From positions 290,409 through 354,408 of the forward strand of contig LSRX01000701.1 in assembly GCA_001939145.1 (NCBI GenBank): a stretch of 64,000 bases of DNA. The letters are read 5' to 3'. The DNA comes from Symbiodinium microadriaticum. Taxonomy: Eukaryota; Sar; Dinophyceae; Suessiales; Symbiodiniaceae. The notes beneath the pieces were generated by a model. It was given only the letters and a program-made list of their open reading frames with translations, was not told where the DNA came from and did no database searches. The position numbers and the translations under genes are program-made. Below, in pieces: positions 1-13,733 of this stretch (position 1 is the first letter of the stretch; every line of letters begins with the position of its first letter).

Positions 1-81
1 CTGCTACTGCTACTGCTACTGCTACTGCTACTGCTACTGCTACTGCTACTGCTACTGCTACTGCTACTGCTACTGCTACTG

Positions 82-159
<78 letters not shown>

Positions 160-164
160 ACTAC

Positions 165-223
<59 letters not shown>

Positions 224-225
224 GG

Positions 226-257
<32 letters not shown>

Positions 258-290
258 GCAGCTGCTACTGCTACTACTACAACGACTACA

Positions 291-322
<32 letters not shown>

Positions 323-460
323 GACGACTACTACTACTACTACTACTGCTGCTACTGCTACTACTACTGCTACTACCACTGCTACTCCTACTGTTATGCT
401 ACTGCTTCTGCTAATGCTACTGGTTCAACGACGATGACTTTCTACCACAACTACTATTAC

Positions 461-493
<33 letters not shown>

Positions 494-600
494 TACTACT
501 CCTACTCCTACTCCTACTCCTACTCCTACTCCTACTCCTACTCCTACTCCTACTCCTGCTGCTGCTACTACTACTGCTGCTGCTACTGCTGCTGCTGCTG

Positions 601-637
<37 letters not shown>

Positions 638-638
638 A
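1..638. repeat. CTG/CTA trinucleotide array
   Basis: Nearly pure CTG, CTA, ACT and CCT triplets with small interruptions, reaching the window edge. All open frames here are homopolymer artefacts. Confidence 0.98.
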
Positions 639-2480
639 GCCTGTGCTGCCTGGCCACCCATGCTGTGAGCACGAAACTGGGATCCTAAACTCGGGCATCA
701 GCGCATCAGATTGCTTGTATCACGGAGCTCTCCGTCTCCAGTGTATACCGGTAAATTTTGAAGCTGACCTCACGGCTCACCATTTGTTTAGCCATTCGCG
801 CCACGTTGTCACTCTCCTCATTCACCTGGACTATCCTGCACAGGCAGTCTCAGCTGGCAGCTACATGTCTACGTGAAAAAAATGCACTCTGTGGCCGCTA
901 AAGCCCTCGCACCTGCCTGTCATGGGGCTTCATGTGCGGTGCATTGTCCTCTGTACATCTCCTCAGCTGCGGTCGCCCATACACCGGCAGGCCTACTTAC
1001 CTTGTAGCATCAGGCACAGCAAGGAGAGAGAGGCAGAGCGACAAGAACAAGTTGAATGCCAGGAACCGCGAGAGAAGAGAAGGGCTCCGCCGCAGTAGCC
1101 GAATAATTCTTATCATGATCAATGGCAGTGGCCGTCATTGTCGATGCGCTCGACGAGCATGCGCGTGACCCAATGAGACAGAACCAAAAGAACAGATGCA
1201 TAGCTTGTCATTTGCACTGTGTACATCTTGGGTTCCACTCTTGTCTTGAGCGTCTCTAATCTGCCAGCGCTATCACACCGTCAAAAGGACCTTCCATCGC
1301 CATCCCCAATCAGGTGATGGTGGAACAGTTCACTCGGCACCAATTGTAACATCACCCGCATCATCTGCATCACAATAAAAAGTTTATGACCCAATCCGTC
1401 AAAGCTTCAGATGTACCGCACCTGCCGGGTCCAACTTCCTGACTCGCAAACCTCAGTATCATCCCAAAGCAAACAGCAGGTTCACTTCCAGTGATCGGCT
1501 GGCAAGTTACACTTCTACCGTTCCGGACATGGGACCTTACTCCCTCTCTGTCTCTCTTCCTCTCTCTGAACCCTATACCAAACCCTACTGTAAACCCTAA
1601 ACTGAAGCCCCCTCGTATAGTGCGCACTCACCTGTTGCGTGGCCGAACGAAGAGCAGACCAATGGCTAGTTCGGTGAATTAGGGTCCCTTTTCGGGTCCC
1701 TATTTATTATGGTGCCGTACAATTTTGAAGACCTAAAACGGGACCCTAAGTTGGAGAGCTACCCCAATGGTATCAGCCCCCAGGTCTTCTGGTTGTCTTC
1801 AGCATCCTACACGCAACTACGACTCGCCTGGAACGTGATAATCATGGTGGGCCGTTTCAGTTGCAACATTTCGTGGTTCGACCGCTTGCCGGAGGCCGTC
1901 AAGCTGCATGCAGCAAACTAATTAGTACAACTACGCTGCACGCCGTTTGACAAGGCGGGATCTGGGAGTTTCCGCCTCTGCGCGCAAGCCGCACTCCGGC
2001 AGTACTTCGTTTTCGGCCTCTCTGCCTCTGCCTCTTTCTTTTTGCGCGTGGGGTTTAGGGTTTCTCGACTTTCACTCTCGCACAAGACATGCACGGCTCC
2101 TCATAGGGTTTAGGGTTTAGGGCCTCTCACCCTCGTGGCAAACTCTGTACCGTGTTGAGGATTAGACATTTCGCACAGGTGCTGTGCAAGTTGGGAGGCC
2201 TGAAAGAGCCCCGGTGAGAAATCCGTGATACTACGACGACGACGAAAGGACCACGCCGGAAGCCAGGGAGCTAGGTGTCATCTTGCTCATCTCAAGCCCA
2301 AGGCCAAGCTTGCGGCCGTCAGGGGTGATGCTAAATTCTCTGACCTTGGTGGAGGGGTTTGGCCACCATCATGCAATACTACTTTCTAGCGTCAGCAAAG
2401 TAAAGTGGCTCTAACAACCACACCGGACACCACTTGAAGCAATGAAGTCCTGTAGCGGCTAGCGACAGTTTATGCACACG
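639..2480. other. no supported gene; telomere-like pieces
   Basis: Mixed sequence without convincing exons. Degenerate CCCTAAA pieces occur near 1575-1610, and GGGTTTAGGG pieces near 2051 and 2106. Confidence 0.6.
2051..2095 (+). repeat. telomere-like + TTCGACTC element, copy
   Basis: GGGTTTAGGGTTTCTCGACT, then CACTCTCGCACAAGACATGC. A diverged copy of the dispersed motif also seen at 35395, 57654 and 63526. Confidence 0.5.
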
Positions 2481-3099
2481 TAGTCTCGTCACAATACTCG
2501 GGCACAATGTGAGTCGCTATCTCTTGACGGCTTGCCGATCAGTATAGCACAGGGCCGTCTTACCGAGCTAGTACATACAGGAATAGAGACAAGCCACGTC
2601 TGGATGCTCAAATCGCAGCTGGATGTTGACATCGCAGTCCTGAGCTGAGACAGTGTGTTCTTTGACATATGTCCGTAGCGGATGCAGAACCCGCTGTGCC
2701 TGCTGCCCATTCTTTGAAAACAGTGGAGTGCGCCATGGGTTGCTACAGTAGGGGGGCTCGTCTGTGAGAAAAAAAGACATGGATGAGGAGTTCCTCCTAC
2801 GGTACGGCGACCTTCAACCTCCAGGCCTGGACTCCGAGGCACTCTAGGGGTACTATAAGGGCTTCTATCATAGGGGTTACTAGGGTAACTAGGGCCCGCT
2901 GTAAGGGTTACAACAAGTGCCGCTGCTACTACAAGGCTTACATTTACGAGGCTTTCCAGCAAAGTTTCAGGGGGCGATGCCGAACCTTCCTCACGAAATC
3001 GAATCCAGAGCCACGAGAAACCACTGAAGACTAGCACTGAAGATCATTGAAGTATCGCCCCTGCCAGTCACAAGAGCTTGGAAGCTGTCCGTAGTCTAC

Positions 3100-4959
3100 A
3101 GCTTAAAAACCCGCATGGCCTGCAACATGTCCACAAGGTCCGCCGATGGAAGGAGGCCGCAGCCATTGACTTCCAGCAGCCGATCAAACTGCCTGACTTC
3201 AATTATGGACCAGTGTGGTGATAGCCATCAAGCAAACTTATCACAAACTGCGCCGGCCAGTGGGGCCCCCCAGCCCTGCCACCTTACAGCATGTGTGCTT
3301 GTTTGCAGACTACCGAGATCGACTGCGCGCTGCGACTGCCAAGCGGCCCTAATGGTCTCGAAAGTGCTGTGCACCTACTCGGGTGTCAGAGCGCCTTCTG
3401 TGAGCAACGATTCTCCGAAGGCAACCAACGTCGCATGCGGAGATTAGGGACACAAGGAGCTCGGCGGCACCTCTCTTCCTCTTGCGAGACCACGACTTTG
3501 GCCACCCACCACTGCATCCAACAAGCCTATCTGGTCCCACTTGCAATAGAAAGCGAAGCCCCAGAGATCCCAGTAATGTAGGGATAAGAACAGGTAGAAC
3601 AGGGTTGGTGTATACTACTACAGTATGATGATATGATTATATACGGACGATTCGGGGATGCAGGGGATTCCATTACGACCTTATAGTAGATGCATGCCCA
3701 GACACCGAATCTGCGACTCCTCCGAAGCTGTGGCATTCCAGCGAGTGGCGAGGCCACTTCTACGTACTTGGCCTTGGCCCAGAGCATGGAGAGACACTGA
3801 ATCGGCTTTGCCGTCCGAGGCGGTGTTTGGCTCGGGGAATCGACAGGTTTCGTGAAGTTTCGGGGTTTGAGCACATAGGATCTGATAAAATCTGTCTCCA
3901 CCAAGTTGCTAACGAGCAAGACCGTCGAGTCCATAGTGTCGAACTCTAAGCCGATGTCGTCACCATCAAGCTTTTGAAGGTTGACCAGAAAAGTCCCCTC
4001 CTTGCGCAAGACAGCTCCATGGTCGTTGCGGCCTTGATTTAACATGCGTACTGCTCAACTCAAGGGCACATTGCCCTGGCCTGTCCCAAGTCTTGGCTAG
4101 GCTCACGCTGCGCTGTACCTTGTGTCTCCCTGTATACTAAACCTGTTGAAACACCTTAGCCGCCAGCGGGCACACAAGCGAGCTCCACAAGCTTACTAGC
4201 ATGTGAGGCCTTACGCTTTGCCAAGCCTCAAGAAGTCTGAATGCCGATGTGCCGAAACTCATGATACAAAGGACGACACTTCGCCATGCAAAAGTATGCC
4301 TCCGAGCTGTTCCGTAAGTTGACTTCGACCTCGAACCCCCTTCAGCATGGCTGTCGGTGCCTGGAATGCTGGTTGCGACATCTCGCCGAAGCAAGCCCTG
4401 AATCCTCTTGAACCATGTCCATTCTCCTGCGGCATCTCATGCCGCTCCGTTGTATCAGCCCGCGACGCCGTGCTAAAGTTCGCTGGCAACTCTGGCGTGG
4501 CCTTTGTCTGCAAGCCCCAGGATTTGCCCAGGGATACTGTATGATGGCGCTGTCACACTAACCGGTGGTTCTGCTAAAAAGCATGCTTGAAAGCCAAGCA
4601 TCGTCTTTCGGACTGTCATGGTATGACCACGCAGCAACAGGGGTTTCAGGCCGTGAAAGCTCTGGAGGTTGAAGCGCTGCCTCTGCCTCCTCCTCAAACA
4701 CGGGCACAGGCGGGCCCCGCTGCTTCGTCGAGGGTTCGCTTCTCGCCTCTATCCGATGTAAAGGGGCCACGGGCGCCGTCGATTCGGACGGGGCAGTCCG
4801 TGAGACAGGGTTTTCGTCCAAATTATTGCCGAGAACGGCACCGAAGAGCGGTGTGTAGGAGCTCCTGTCTGTCCCTCGAAAGAACTTTGGGTTCTCGCTC
4901 CAGACGACCTCTACCACTTCGTTGCCCTCGGCTTTGCAGCAGCAATCCGTGTTGAACAT
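3100..4959 (-). CDS. PDZ-like domain protein of dinoflagellate type, multi-exon
   Basis: The start is the ATG at 4957-4959, giving a Cys-rich N-terminus (MFNTDCCCKAEGNEVVEVVW) like the short MGCC-type starts of this family. Exon 1 runs to about 4563, where G|GTTAGT is a good donor, and encodes a Pro/Glu-rich linker. An exon ending at 3902 (TTG|GTGGAG) reads EGTFLVNLQKLDGDDIGLEF, the first half of the PDZ-like module usually written F-V-L-K-x-LGLD. An exon at 3100-3192 reads FDRLLEVNG, the 'GDRIxEVNG' end of the same module, and ends at GT. The middle exons between 3.2 and 4.5 kb could not be phased; frames at 4137-4513 also look coding. Function is unknown; the PDZ-like fold suggests peptide binding. 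The family assignment is from memory of recurrent dinoflagellate gene models. Confidence 0.5.
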
Positions 4960-5079
4960 GGCCGGACGTAAAGCCTTGGCTCACGCAAAAAGGGACAATT
5001 TGCAGCAAAAGCATTTGGAGGTCTCAACGGGGCACGGGAAAAGGATGCCGAGCGAATCATTTAACGATGGGAGGGGCCT

Positions 5080-5255
5080 CACTTGCTTCGGAACTGTAGT
5101 TCGGACATGTTCGGACATCGGCTTGCTGCAATTGCCACAGCGAGGCGCGCTTCCTCCTCTTCGAAACGTACTTTGGAGCATGGCCATGCTTTCGCCCCAC
5201 AGTACGAACAACGATACACAACATCCAGCTCGTGCATGAAGATCCTCTCTGGAGC
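5080..5255 (-). CDS. exon-like segment with CxxC motif
   Basis: Minus-strand frame reading HELDVVYRCSYCGAKAWPC and then an acidic-alanine helix, ending in a stop. Two CxxC-type cysteine pairs suggest a small zinc-binding element, but there are too few residues to name one. It lies just upstream of the PDZ-like gene start and could be the last exon of the next minus-strand gene. A second frame across the same bases also looks plausible, so the call is weak. Confidence 0.25.
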
Positions 5256-5647
5256 CAAACTCAACGAAGAAAAGACTGTTAAAAACCTACATGTGTTTTT
5301 GCCATCAGATTGTCCATCCCAAGACAGGCGCAGCAGGAACGGGGGCCGCGGGGACGCACATGTAACAAACAACAGTTAGCATAACAACGTGGTTCCTTGG
5401 ATTTCTTTGGCAAGCACATGGCAATGGGTAGCACATGTTACATGACATGTTACTAACTGTCAAAAACAAGACAGCAACACACTTGACCACCATAGCTGTG
5501 CCACTGCTACATACCACATCGTCTCTAACTCGGATTAGGGCTCAGGGTCTACGACGAGTGCTGCGGCACAAAGTGGTGTGGAAACCGATAAGCCGCTAGT
5601 CGCCGCTAGTTCCCCACCCTGTAGAATGCACAAAGGGGTGCTCCCCT

Positions 5648-6418
5648 GTGCTCCACTGGACGCCAAGTGGCCCCACCGGCCAGCCGCACTTGCCCAAGGC
5701 CGGATTCATCTGTTCGAGCCCAACGCGACGGGATTCAGCCAAAGTCAAACCAAAGATGGAATCACACCCTTCGGATGATCCCGTTTCGCGAAGCCTGCGC
5801 ACCCCCAGAAACGAAAAGGACGAACCACTTCCGTATATAAATGGTTGCTTTGGCACACGAAACATGGTACCAAGAGCGTTCTTGTCCACCACACACCTTC
5901 TCAATCTGTACGTGTGGTGTCCGCCCGCACGCAAATTTCATCGGAATGTGAGGTTCTGCCTCCAGTCAATTAATGTCTGTCAGGAGCTGACAGTGGCTGA
6001 CATCTTCCAGCAGCCTGATCTCATGAGCATGCCTAACAGCATGCAGCAGCTGAACAGTGTGCGACATGCATCCCATCCGTTTCTGCAGAACCAAGCCTCT
6101 AAACCAAGTATGTGTCCACACCAGCAGAATCCTCTCAACTCGCTTACCACACCCCCCCAGAAAGGAATGCTTTACACAGCCGTAGGCAAGCGCAAGCCTT
6201 CAAACGTGCACGATCCCCTCATGCCAAGGCCAAGCTCTGGGGTGCCAGGCTCGGCCCAGGATCTGGGCACTCCCATCGTCATGGGGTCCAAGGTACCTGG
6301 GACGTCAAATGATAAGAACACCCTGCTCGCCCTGCATCTGAACAATAAAAAAACAGAAGCAAGAGCAGTCGCAGCAATCACTGTCACCAAGAATAACTGT
6401 CATCAAGAATGTACCTGA
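5648..6418 (+). CDS. 256-codon open frame, unknown
   Basis: Open plus frame. The second half (ELTVADIFQQPDLMSMPNSM) is Gln/Asn/Met-rich and protein-like, but codon bias is weaker than in the minus-strand exons. No domain and no good splice borders seen. May be chance. Confidence 0.2.
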   Translation: MLHWTPSGPTGQPHLPKAGFICSSPTRRDSAKVKPKMESHPSDDPVSRSLRTPRNEKDEPLPYINGCFGTRNMVPRAFLSTTHLLNLYVWCPPARKFHRNVRFCLQSINVCQELTVADIFQQPDLMSMPNSMQQLNSVRHASHPFLQNQASKPSMCPHQQNPLNSLTTPPQKGMLYTAVGKRKPSNVHDPLMPRPSSGVPGSAQDLGTPIVMGSKVPGTSNDKNTLLALHLNNKKTEARAVAAITVTKNNCHQECT

Positions 6419-6963
6419 TAGGAGCCACGAGCCCGAATGCGTTCACCATTTAGTATGCCACAGTACAGGCTTCTGCCACTGCATGTGGACATGCCATGTG
6501 CGGACTACCCACCAGACCCCCACACCTTTACACGAGAAACGTTCAAAAACAAAGGCTAAAAGCAACAGTAGTGGCAGCAAGGGCAAAAGTGGGGTAGCAG
6601 GAGGAGCAGTGGGGTAGCAAGAGTACGTGCCATCAAGGAATCAAGGGGAAAATGCCATGAGGACTACCATCAATTACGAAACTTGTATCCCGAAATGAAA
6701 AAGGTTGAAGGATCTGGAATGAAGGCTCGTAGATCTTTCTGGTGTTTCAAAGCCTGAGCCTCGGGAGTGCTCAGGCATGCCTATGCATGTGTGGAATGCA
6801 AGCCCGAACTTTCCCACAACCACGTCCGCGCCGTCCGGTTTCTCGTAGGTGGGATCCTTCCCAGGAGGAAAGGCTTGCTTCGCTGCACAGCTTCGCTCGT
6901 CGCTAGGCTCACCTTTGCTACACCACATCAATCAAGATCCCCGTTCAGCGGTGATAGTATCGG

Positions 6964-8077
<1,114 letters not shown>

Positions 8078-8399
8078 GTCAAATTCGTAGTACTAGGTGA
8101 ACGATGCATAACCACGGCTCTCCTTGATGTTCCCTGGCATTTCACGAAGCATTAGCTGGACCTAGTGCAGGAGGCGCTGCTTGCAGAATTCAGGAGTAGC
8201 AAAGCGGTTCCCATGTAGTGTTTGCGAAGAAGCATGCCTGAGTTAGTTAAGTCCAACGAATGATCACAGTATGACTATGACTATCCGATGTGAAGGACTC
8301 AATCGATGTGCAGTACAGTCGCCTGTTGCTCGCACAGTCTCAATCTGGTCTCACATGGGATCGTTGAGCCTGCTGTGAGGAACGGGACGACCAAAACTA

Positions 8400-11300
8400 A
8401 CTGACTGCTGTCACAGGCACGAAGAGGCAAGCAGAAACTCGCTGCTCGTACACAGCCATGTTGAACCGGAATACGGCGTTCCTGTGGCGGAGAAAAGCAT
8501 TCTGGCCATTGCTGGTCCGGCAACGAGACATCTTTCTTGAATGTGGGTTGGTAATGTTGGTTTTAGCACTCCAAGCCGAAACCAATTTAATACTGTATCC
8601 CGACCCGGCGAGTGGACTGAAGCTTCTGCCCGCGAATCTCTTGGCTCCGAGTGGCTCGGGCTGAAAGTATGGGAAGAAGGTGATGTAGCCCAAGCGCTCC
8701 TCAACACATAGAGCTTGTCACTGGAACATGGCAGTCACGACTCTCGACCAGTCTGGCAACAGGACACGCACAGGAGGGCTCGGCTGCACACTGCTGCCAA
8801 CTTCGCGATTCCGATGTCCTGCAGTCGCACTACATCTTCCTTCTTTTCGAACCGGACCCTGAAGACTTTCGCGTTGTACTTGTCGATGACCCTGCCAAGT
8901 CCGGCTTGTTCAGCCACTGGTTATTATGTACTGTGATATACAGTAATATTGAAATATACTATAACATGTTTGCGTGTGTTGTAAGAGAATACAGTCAAGC
9001 GAACCAAAGAAGCTTCGGCTGCAACATCGCTGATTCTACTAGAGACTCGTCGCAGCAGGGAGTGCCGGTGGTCGTGAGGTCGGGGGAAGTGATGATGGGA
9101 AAGTCGCTGAAGTTGTAGGTTTGGGATGGACCAACAGAACAAGCAAACTTGTTTCGCACAGTGCTGTCGTATGAATGTGTCTGCAAGACTTACCCTACCT
9201 CAAATGTGCCAGTATCATCGAGCTTTCCCGCTCCCACCAGCGCCTTGGCCAGAACATCACCAAGGCCTCCTCACGATCCTCGTCCTTACGGAAGAAGCCG
9301 ACCATCTGCCGAATGTGCAGAGAGCCTTTGGTTCCCGGAGTTCGGGAGCGAGCCATAATGTCGGGGCCTTCATAACTAGAATAACATTTCCGGGCTCCGT
9401 TATACAACAAAGGTACCTCCAAGGAATAATGTGAGCCATTATTAAGTCTTCTATACTGCGAGGCTTCGAGAGTGCGGTCAGACAGTGCAGAGGCCAACAC
9501 AGAAAGCGAGGGCGAGTCGAAAAAAGGAGCCTAGCCTCTTGAGACGTTTTAAGGCAGACTGCCATCGGCCCAGTCATTCACCGATAGTCTGAACTGACTG
9601 AACATGTTCCATTGGTCATTGGTCGGCCGTAGAAAACGGACTCGGGGACTTTTGCTCCCCCTCGCCTCACCACATCCAAGGAGCTTAAGAAAATCTGATG
9701 CGAGATGATCTTCAACACCTTCAGCTGGTCTTCCGGGCGGCAGGGCGAGTCATAGATGGCCATCATGACCGACTGCACAGGGCTTGTGATACCAGTACAC
9801 TTTGCAAGCCTACTGCGTGCGGAAGGATTCCAGCTAACAGCTTGCAAGAACCGTCTCTGAACTCTTGGCGGCAAAAACTGCTCGAAGCCTGAAACACTAC
9901 CACTTGAATACTATTTGTTAGCATTCCGGACTAAATAAACAAATAGCATAATATGAATATCAGAATATACCCAGAGCTCCTTGTCTAATTCTGGCGGCTA
10001 TCTTCCTCGCCTCCCAGAGAGTGTCGCTCAGCGGCTTGGAACCTTGCTTCGGATGGTAGCCTGAGTCCAGCGCGGGGTTGGGAACAGGAGAAGAGCTGCA
10101 CAGTGCCATACGAAAAAAAATATTATGAGAGTCAGTAGTCTATCATAGCCCACTGTGGTTTGTTATATCATAGCAATAGTATCTTCTATATCGTTCCCTT
10201 CATTCTGCTTCTCCTGAACTGCTAGTAACCTAGTATGTGACGGCACCGGCGCACAGGTGCGCAAGGGGGACCAGAGCAAGGGCCTGCTAACTTCATCGCT
10301 GGTGTCACAAGGGGCAGTGTGAACATACTGAGATCTACCAAGCAAACTTGGGACGCGAAAATGTCCTTCATCCCTGGGTTAGCGCAAAGGGTGCATGCCG
10401 GAACATGCAGGCCAAAGTCAAGGGACGCAAAGGACGCGCGTCGGTTTGCAGGACTTCCGGGCTAGCCATTCTGATGAGTGGCTTGTGGCATAGTCGCACT
10501 CGAACTCGCCAAACTCCGGCATGGCCCACTCCGTCAAGAGTTTCACCTGCGTTGGTGCACCGTTGCACATGCCAAACTGAAACGTACTATACCAGTACTT
10601 GGTCCAAGTCACGGAAAGGTGGAGAGCTCGGCCCTGGTAGAGCTCCTTGCATCAGGTGCCTACTTACCCGGCTCACCTACTCGGCGCCGCATACGAAGCC
10701 TGTCAAACCAAAACAGGCTACAGCTCCCAGGCCAATCCAAGCATCGTTTCGGAGCTGAGAGCGGTTTCCACGCTGTGAGACATCACCACGGTTGTGTCGT
10801 CGGTTTACCACCTTGGAAGACGTCATGGGACGCTTTGCACGCGTGCGTGCACTTATCAGGTGAATGCACACATTCCGGATATGTAGATAGCAAAGGCCGG
10901 CTGTCGCTTGTTTGAGATGACTAGTTGCTGGCTACGAACAGAGCAAGTATGTCAGACAGCTGTTGCCGCACGGAGACCCAATGCAGCTCAGCTATGCTAC
11001 CCTCAGAAGCAGCGGTGCCGTTCATGAACTTTCGGAGTCCAGCATCCATTCATGCAGTCCACGCGATTGAAACCACCATCTATGCATGGCGCGATCGGTG
11101 TTGAAAACAGAGTCAGCTGAGCGGCAAGTGCCCTTTCTCGGGGCCCTAGACCCGAAACATCCCCAAACCCCAGACTTCAATGGAACCCGTAACGGAATCC
11201 GTAGAGGTAACCCTTGTAGGAACACTGTTCTAGAACTCATTAGAACCTTACCTTACAGGCCCTTATAGTACCCTTTAGGGGCGCTATTTCGGGTTGGGGT

Positions 11301-13733
11301 CAAAGAAAGAGCTCTGTGACTTCGGCCGAACCACCGACTCCCATCGATCCAGCAAGAGCAGCTGCTGAGCCACGGCGAAGTCAGTGCCTAGGCAAAGTAC
11401 AATACGTTTTCGTATACCATAATAATTTCATTCTATGGTAGATTGTGTTCTCTACTATAATAGTGCTTAGTACAGTACATTATGTTATCTTTTGTATATT
11501 ATGTTATCGAGTATAAGACATGATAGTACATCATAGTATAATAAAGGATTCAAGAGGTAGACCGACTGTAAGCTGTCTCAAAGCAGCTCTCAGCTGAAAA
11601 CCAAAGCTGCTTCACAGGTGCTGTTTTCCAGCTTGAGCTTGTATCGACCCGTGGGATTCTGCGGGTTGAAGAGTAGGAAGCTCTCCATCCTCCACTGAGT
11701 CTCCAATAGATCTTCGACCCGCGGGAAGAGCGACATCGCCAGGAATGTGGAGCAACCGTCGCGCTTGAGGCTCGGGATCAGCCGGAAGAGTGTTTCATTG
11801 CTGGCCTCTGGGCAGGCCTGGGCCAACAGGTAGAGGATCATCGATTCATGGCTCTATTTGTTGATCTAAGCCCCAAATCCCTCTCCCGGCCTGGACCATG
11901 TACTCCAAGTACGGGACCTCCATGTTGAAGTCGGATGCTAAAGCCGTCAAGAAGGTCTCTTGCTCCGCATGCATTCCGGAGATCGCTTTCCTCAGCACTA
12001 CTGCAGGACATTTATAGTATCTTCTAGTATATGATAGCACATTAGAGTGCTGCAGTGTGTGATAATACATTAAAGTACGGTATCCTGAACCCTATTCACT
12101 GTTGCATCGAGAATGCAAGATGCACAATGCACCCGCAGTTTCTTCTGTCACAAGTGTCAAAAGTCGTTTTCTCTTGAGCCGATCTATCATATCCCTCGTT
12201 TGTCCACACATCTGTCTGCTAGTTCTGATGTCAAACATCCCAGTGCTTGCTCACACACTCTAGGGCGGACCGAACGAGGGTGATTCGAATGCCAAGCATT
12301 TAGCGGAGAAGGCATCGCATTTTCTCAGCTTGTTCGGGGACTGAGACAAAGTCCTCCAAGTTTCCCATTCCCTTTTCAATTTCGTCTCTTGCGTGCACCA
12401 GCATATACTGTGCTATCCCTCTCTCTCTGCCGTGCAATCCTCGATGCACCATCCATAATGTGACAACAATGTACTGTGATTAACTACAATGTACTATGAG
12501 ATACTGCAATACACCAGAGTTACATATACGAAAATCTACCATACTCTAATCCACAAATACTTAAAAGTGCTATAAGCATGCCTCTGAGCATCCAGTTGGC
12601 AAGCAACGGTCGCAGCTTTCGCTTGTGCGGCTCGAAGCGCATCATGGCCAGGTGGCCTGGGGTGCAGACAATGCTTGTAGCATGCTACTATAGCACATCA
12701 TGTTCTAGGATTGTCGGCTATAGCCTTTTCTATATAGCCCCTTATACTCTGTTATAGTATACGATACGGTCGTCTAGTTAAGTATAGTACAGTCTGTCAC
12801 AGATTTAAAAGGTTTTAAGGCTTTCTGACTGCCTAGACTCAGCCCTGTTCCGGGGCTGAGCTTGCTATTGATCTTTCAACTGGGTCTCGAGGCCATGTCA
12901 ATTTCCGAGTTTGCTATCAGTAGCAGAAGCAGGATCGCTACAACCAGCACTGGCCAAACCACCTTCTTGCACCTCCAAACATTTACAACTGCATCCAAAC
13001 AAGAAATGCCGCATCAAGCACCACAGGTACTGCCCGGGTAAAGCCATAAAGCTCCAAGGAACTGTTCAGAAAGCCGATGAAATCATCATCCGCGACGTTC
13101 GACCAGGCCGCGGCAATAGCAGACTCCACGTTGAAAGTGAAGGTGAGGATGCCTTCACGCCGCACCTGCGCTTCGGATACTCGATGTAAGAAACACAGCT
13201 TCATGTCGGCTTGATTGCTTCGATTAAGTCCATGTCCGAGTAGAACTGCACTGACACACGAACACTGGCAGACTGGCAGGAGCTGGGCCACACCTTGTAC
13301 TGCCCGATGCTGTCTCCTTAGGAACTCGATATTTGCATGAGATGCGGGGAAGATTCAACCCCCAGCGTAGTCATCAGCTGCAGATTCGTCGTAAAGGCAC
13401 AGAGGCAACGACAGGCAAAGAACAAAGCGGCTAGCAAAAGTCGCAGGTGTTTGTCCCAAGCAGGCTCGCTGTTTTAAAGTCGAGAAGCGGACAGGGTGGT
13501 GATAGGGTGGGTGGGAATGATTGATGTTGACGAACGCCTTGTTGTGCTCCAAGTTGAAGCGCTCGGCAGTCTCATAAAGCATCCTGGGCGCACCGGGAAA
13601 CGAAAGGACTCTAGTCAGCGACGATGCCTTGCATAACTCCAAATCTCCCACCCACCAGCCTGCATAAGCTTCGGTCGTAAGGAATTCCGAGGTCAAGGAT
13701 GTACTTGCCCCCTGGGTTGGTGAAGGAGAAAAC
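8400..13733 (-). CDS. multi-exon gene (or two) of unknown function with NPxGxYxLxL modules
   Basis: Exons in transcript order, approximate: 13660-13733 (FTNPGGKYILDL), about 13500-13583 (MLYETAERFNLEHNKAF), about 12985-13225, 12590-12660, 12300-12420, 11850-12005 (EQETFLTALASDFNMEV), 11622-11840 (NPQNPTGRYKLKLEN), 11290-11387 (TDFAVAQQLLLLDRWE), 10449-10576, 9971-10095, 9671-9888, 9199-9373, 8993-9106, 8760-8916, 8600-8690 and 8420-8500. The two NPxGxYxLxL modules, one continuing into AxxLLxLxxWE, recur in dinoflagellate models; I cannot give the family name. Introns are short where both ends are clear: 9889-9970 is 82 bases, 9107-9198 is 92, 13584-13659 is 76. Third codon positions are GC-rich. 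Apparent one-base deletions near 9264 and 8891 and an in-frame stop near 12310 suggest assembly errors or decay. No function is claimed. Confidence 0.45.
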
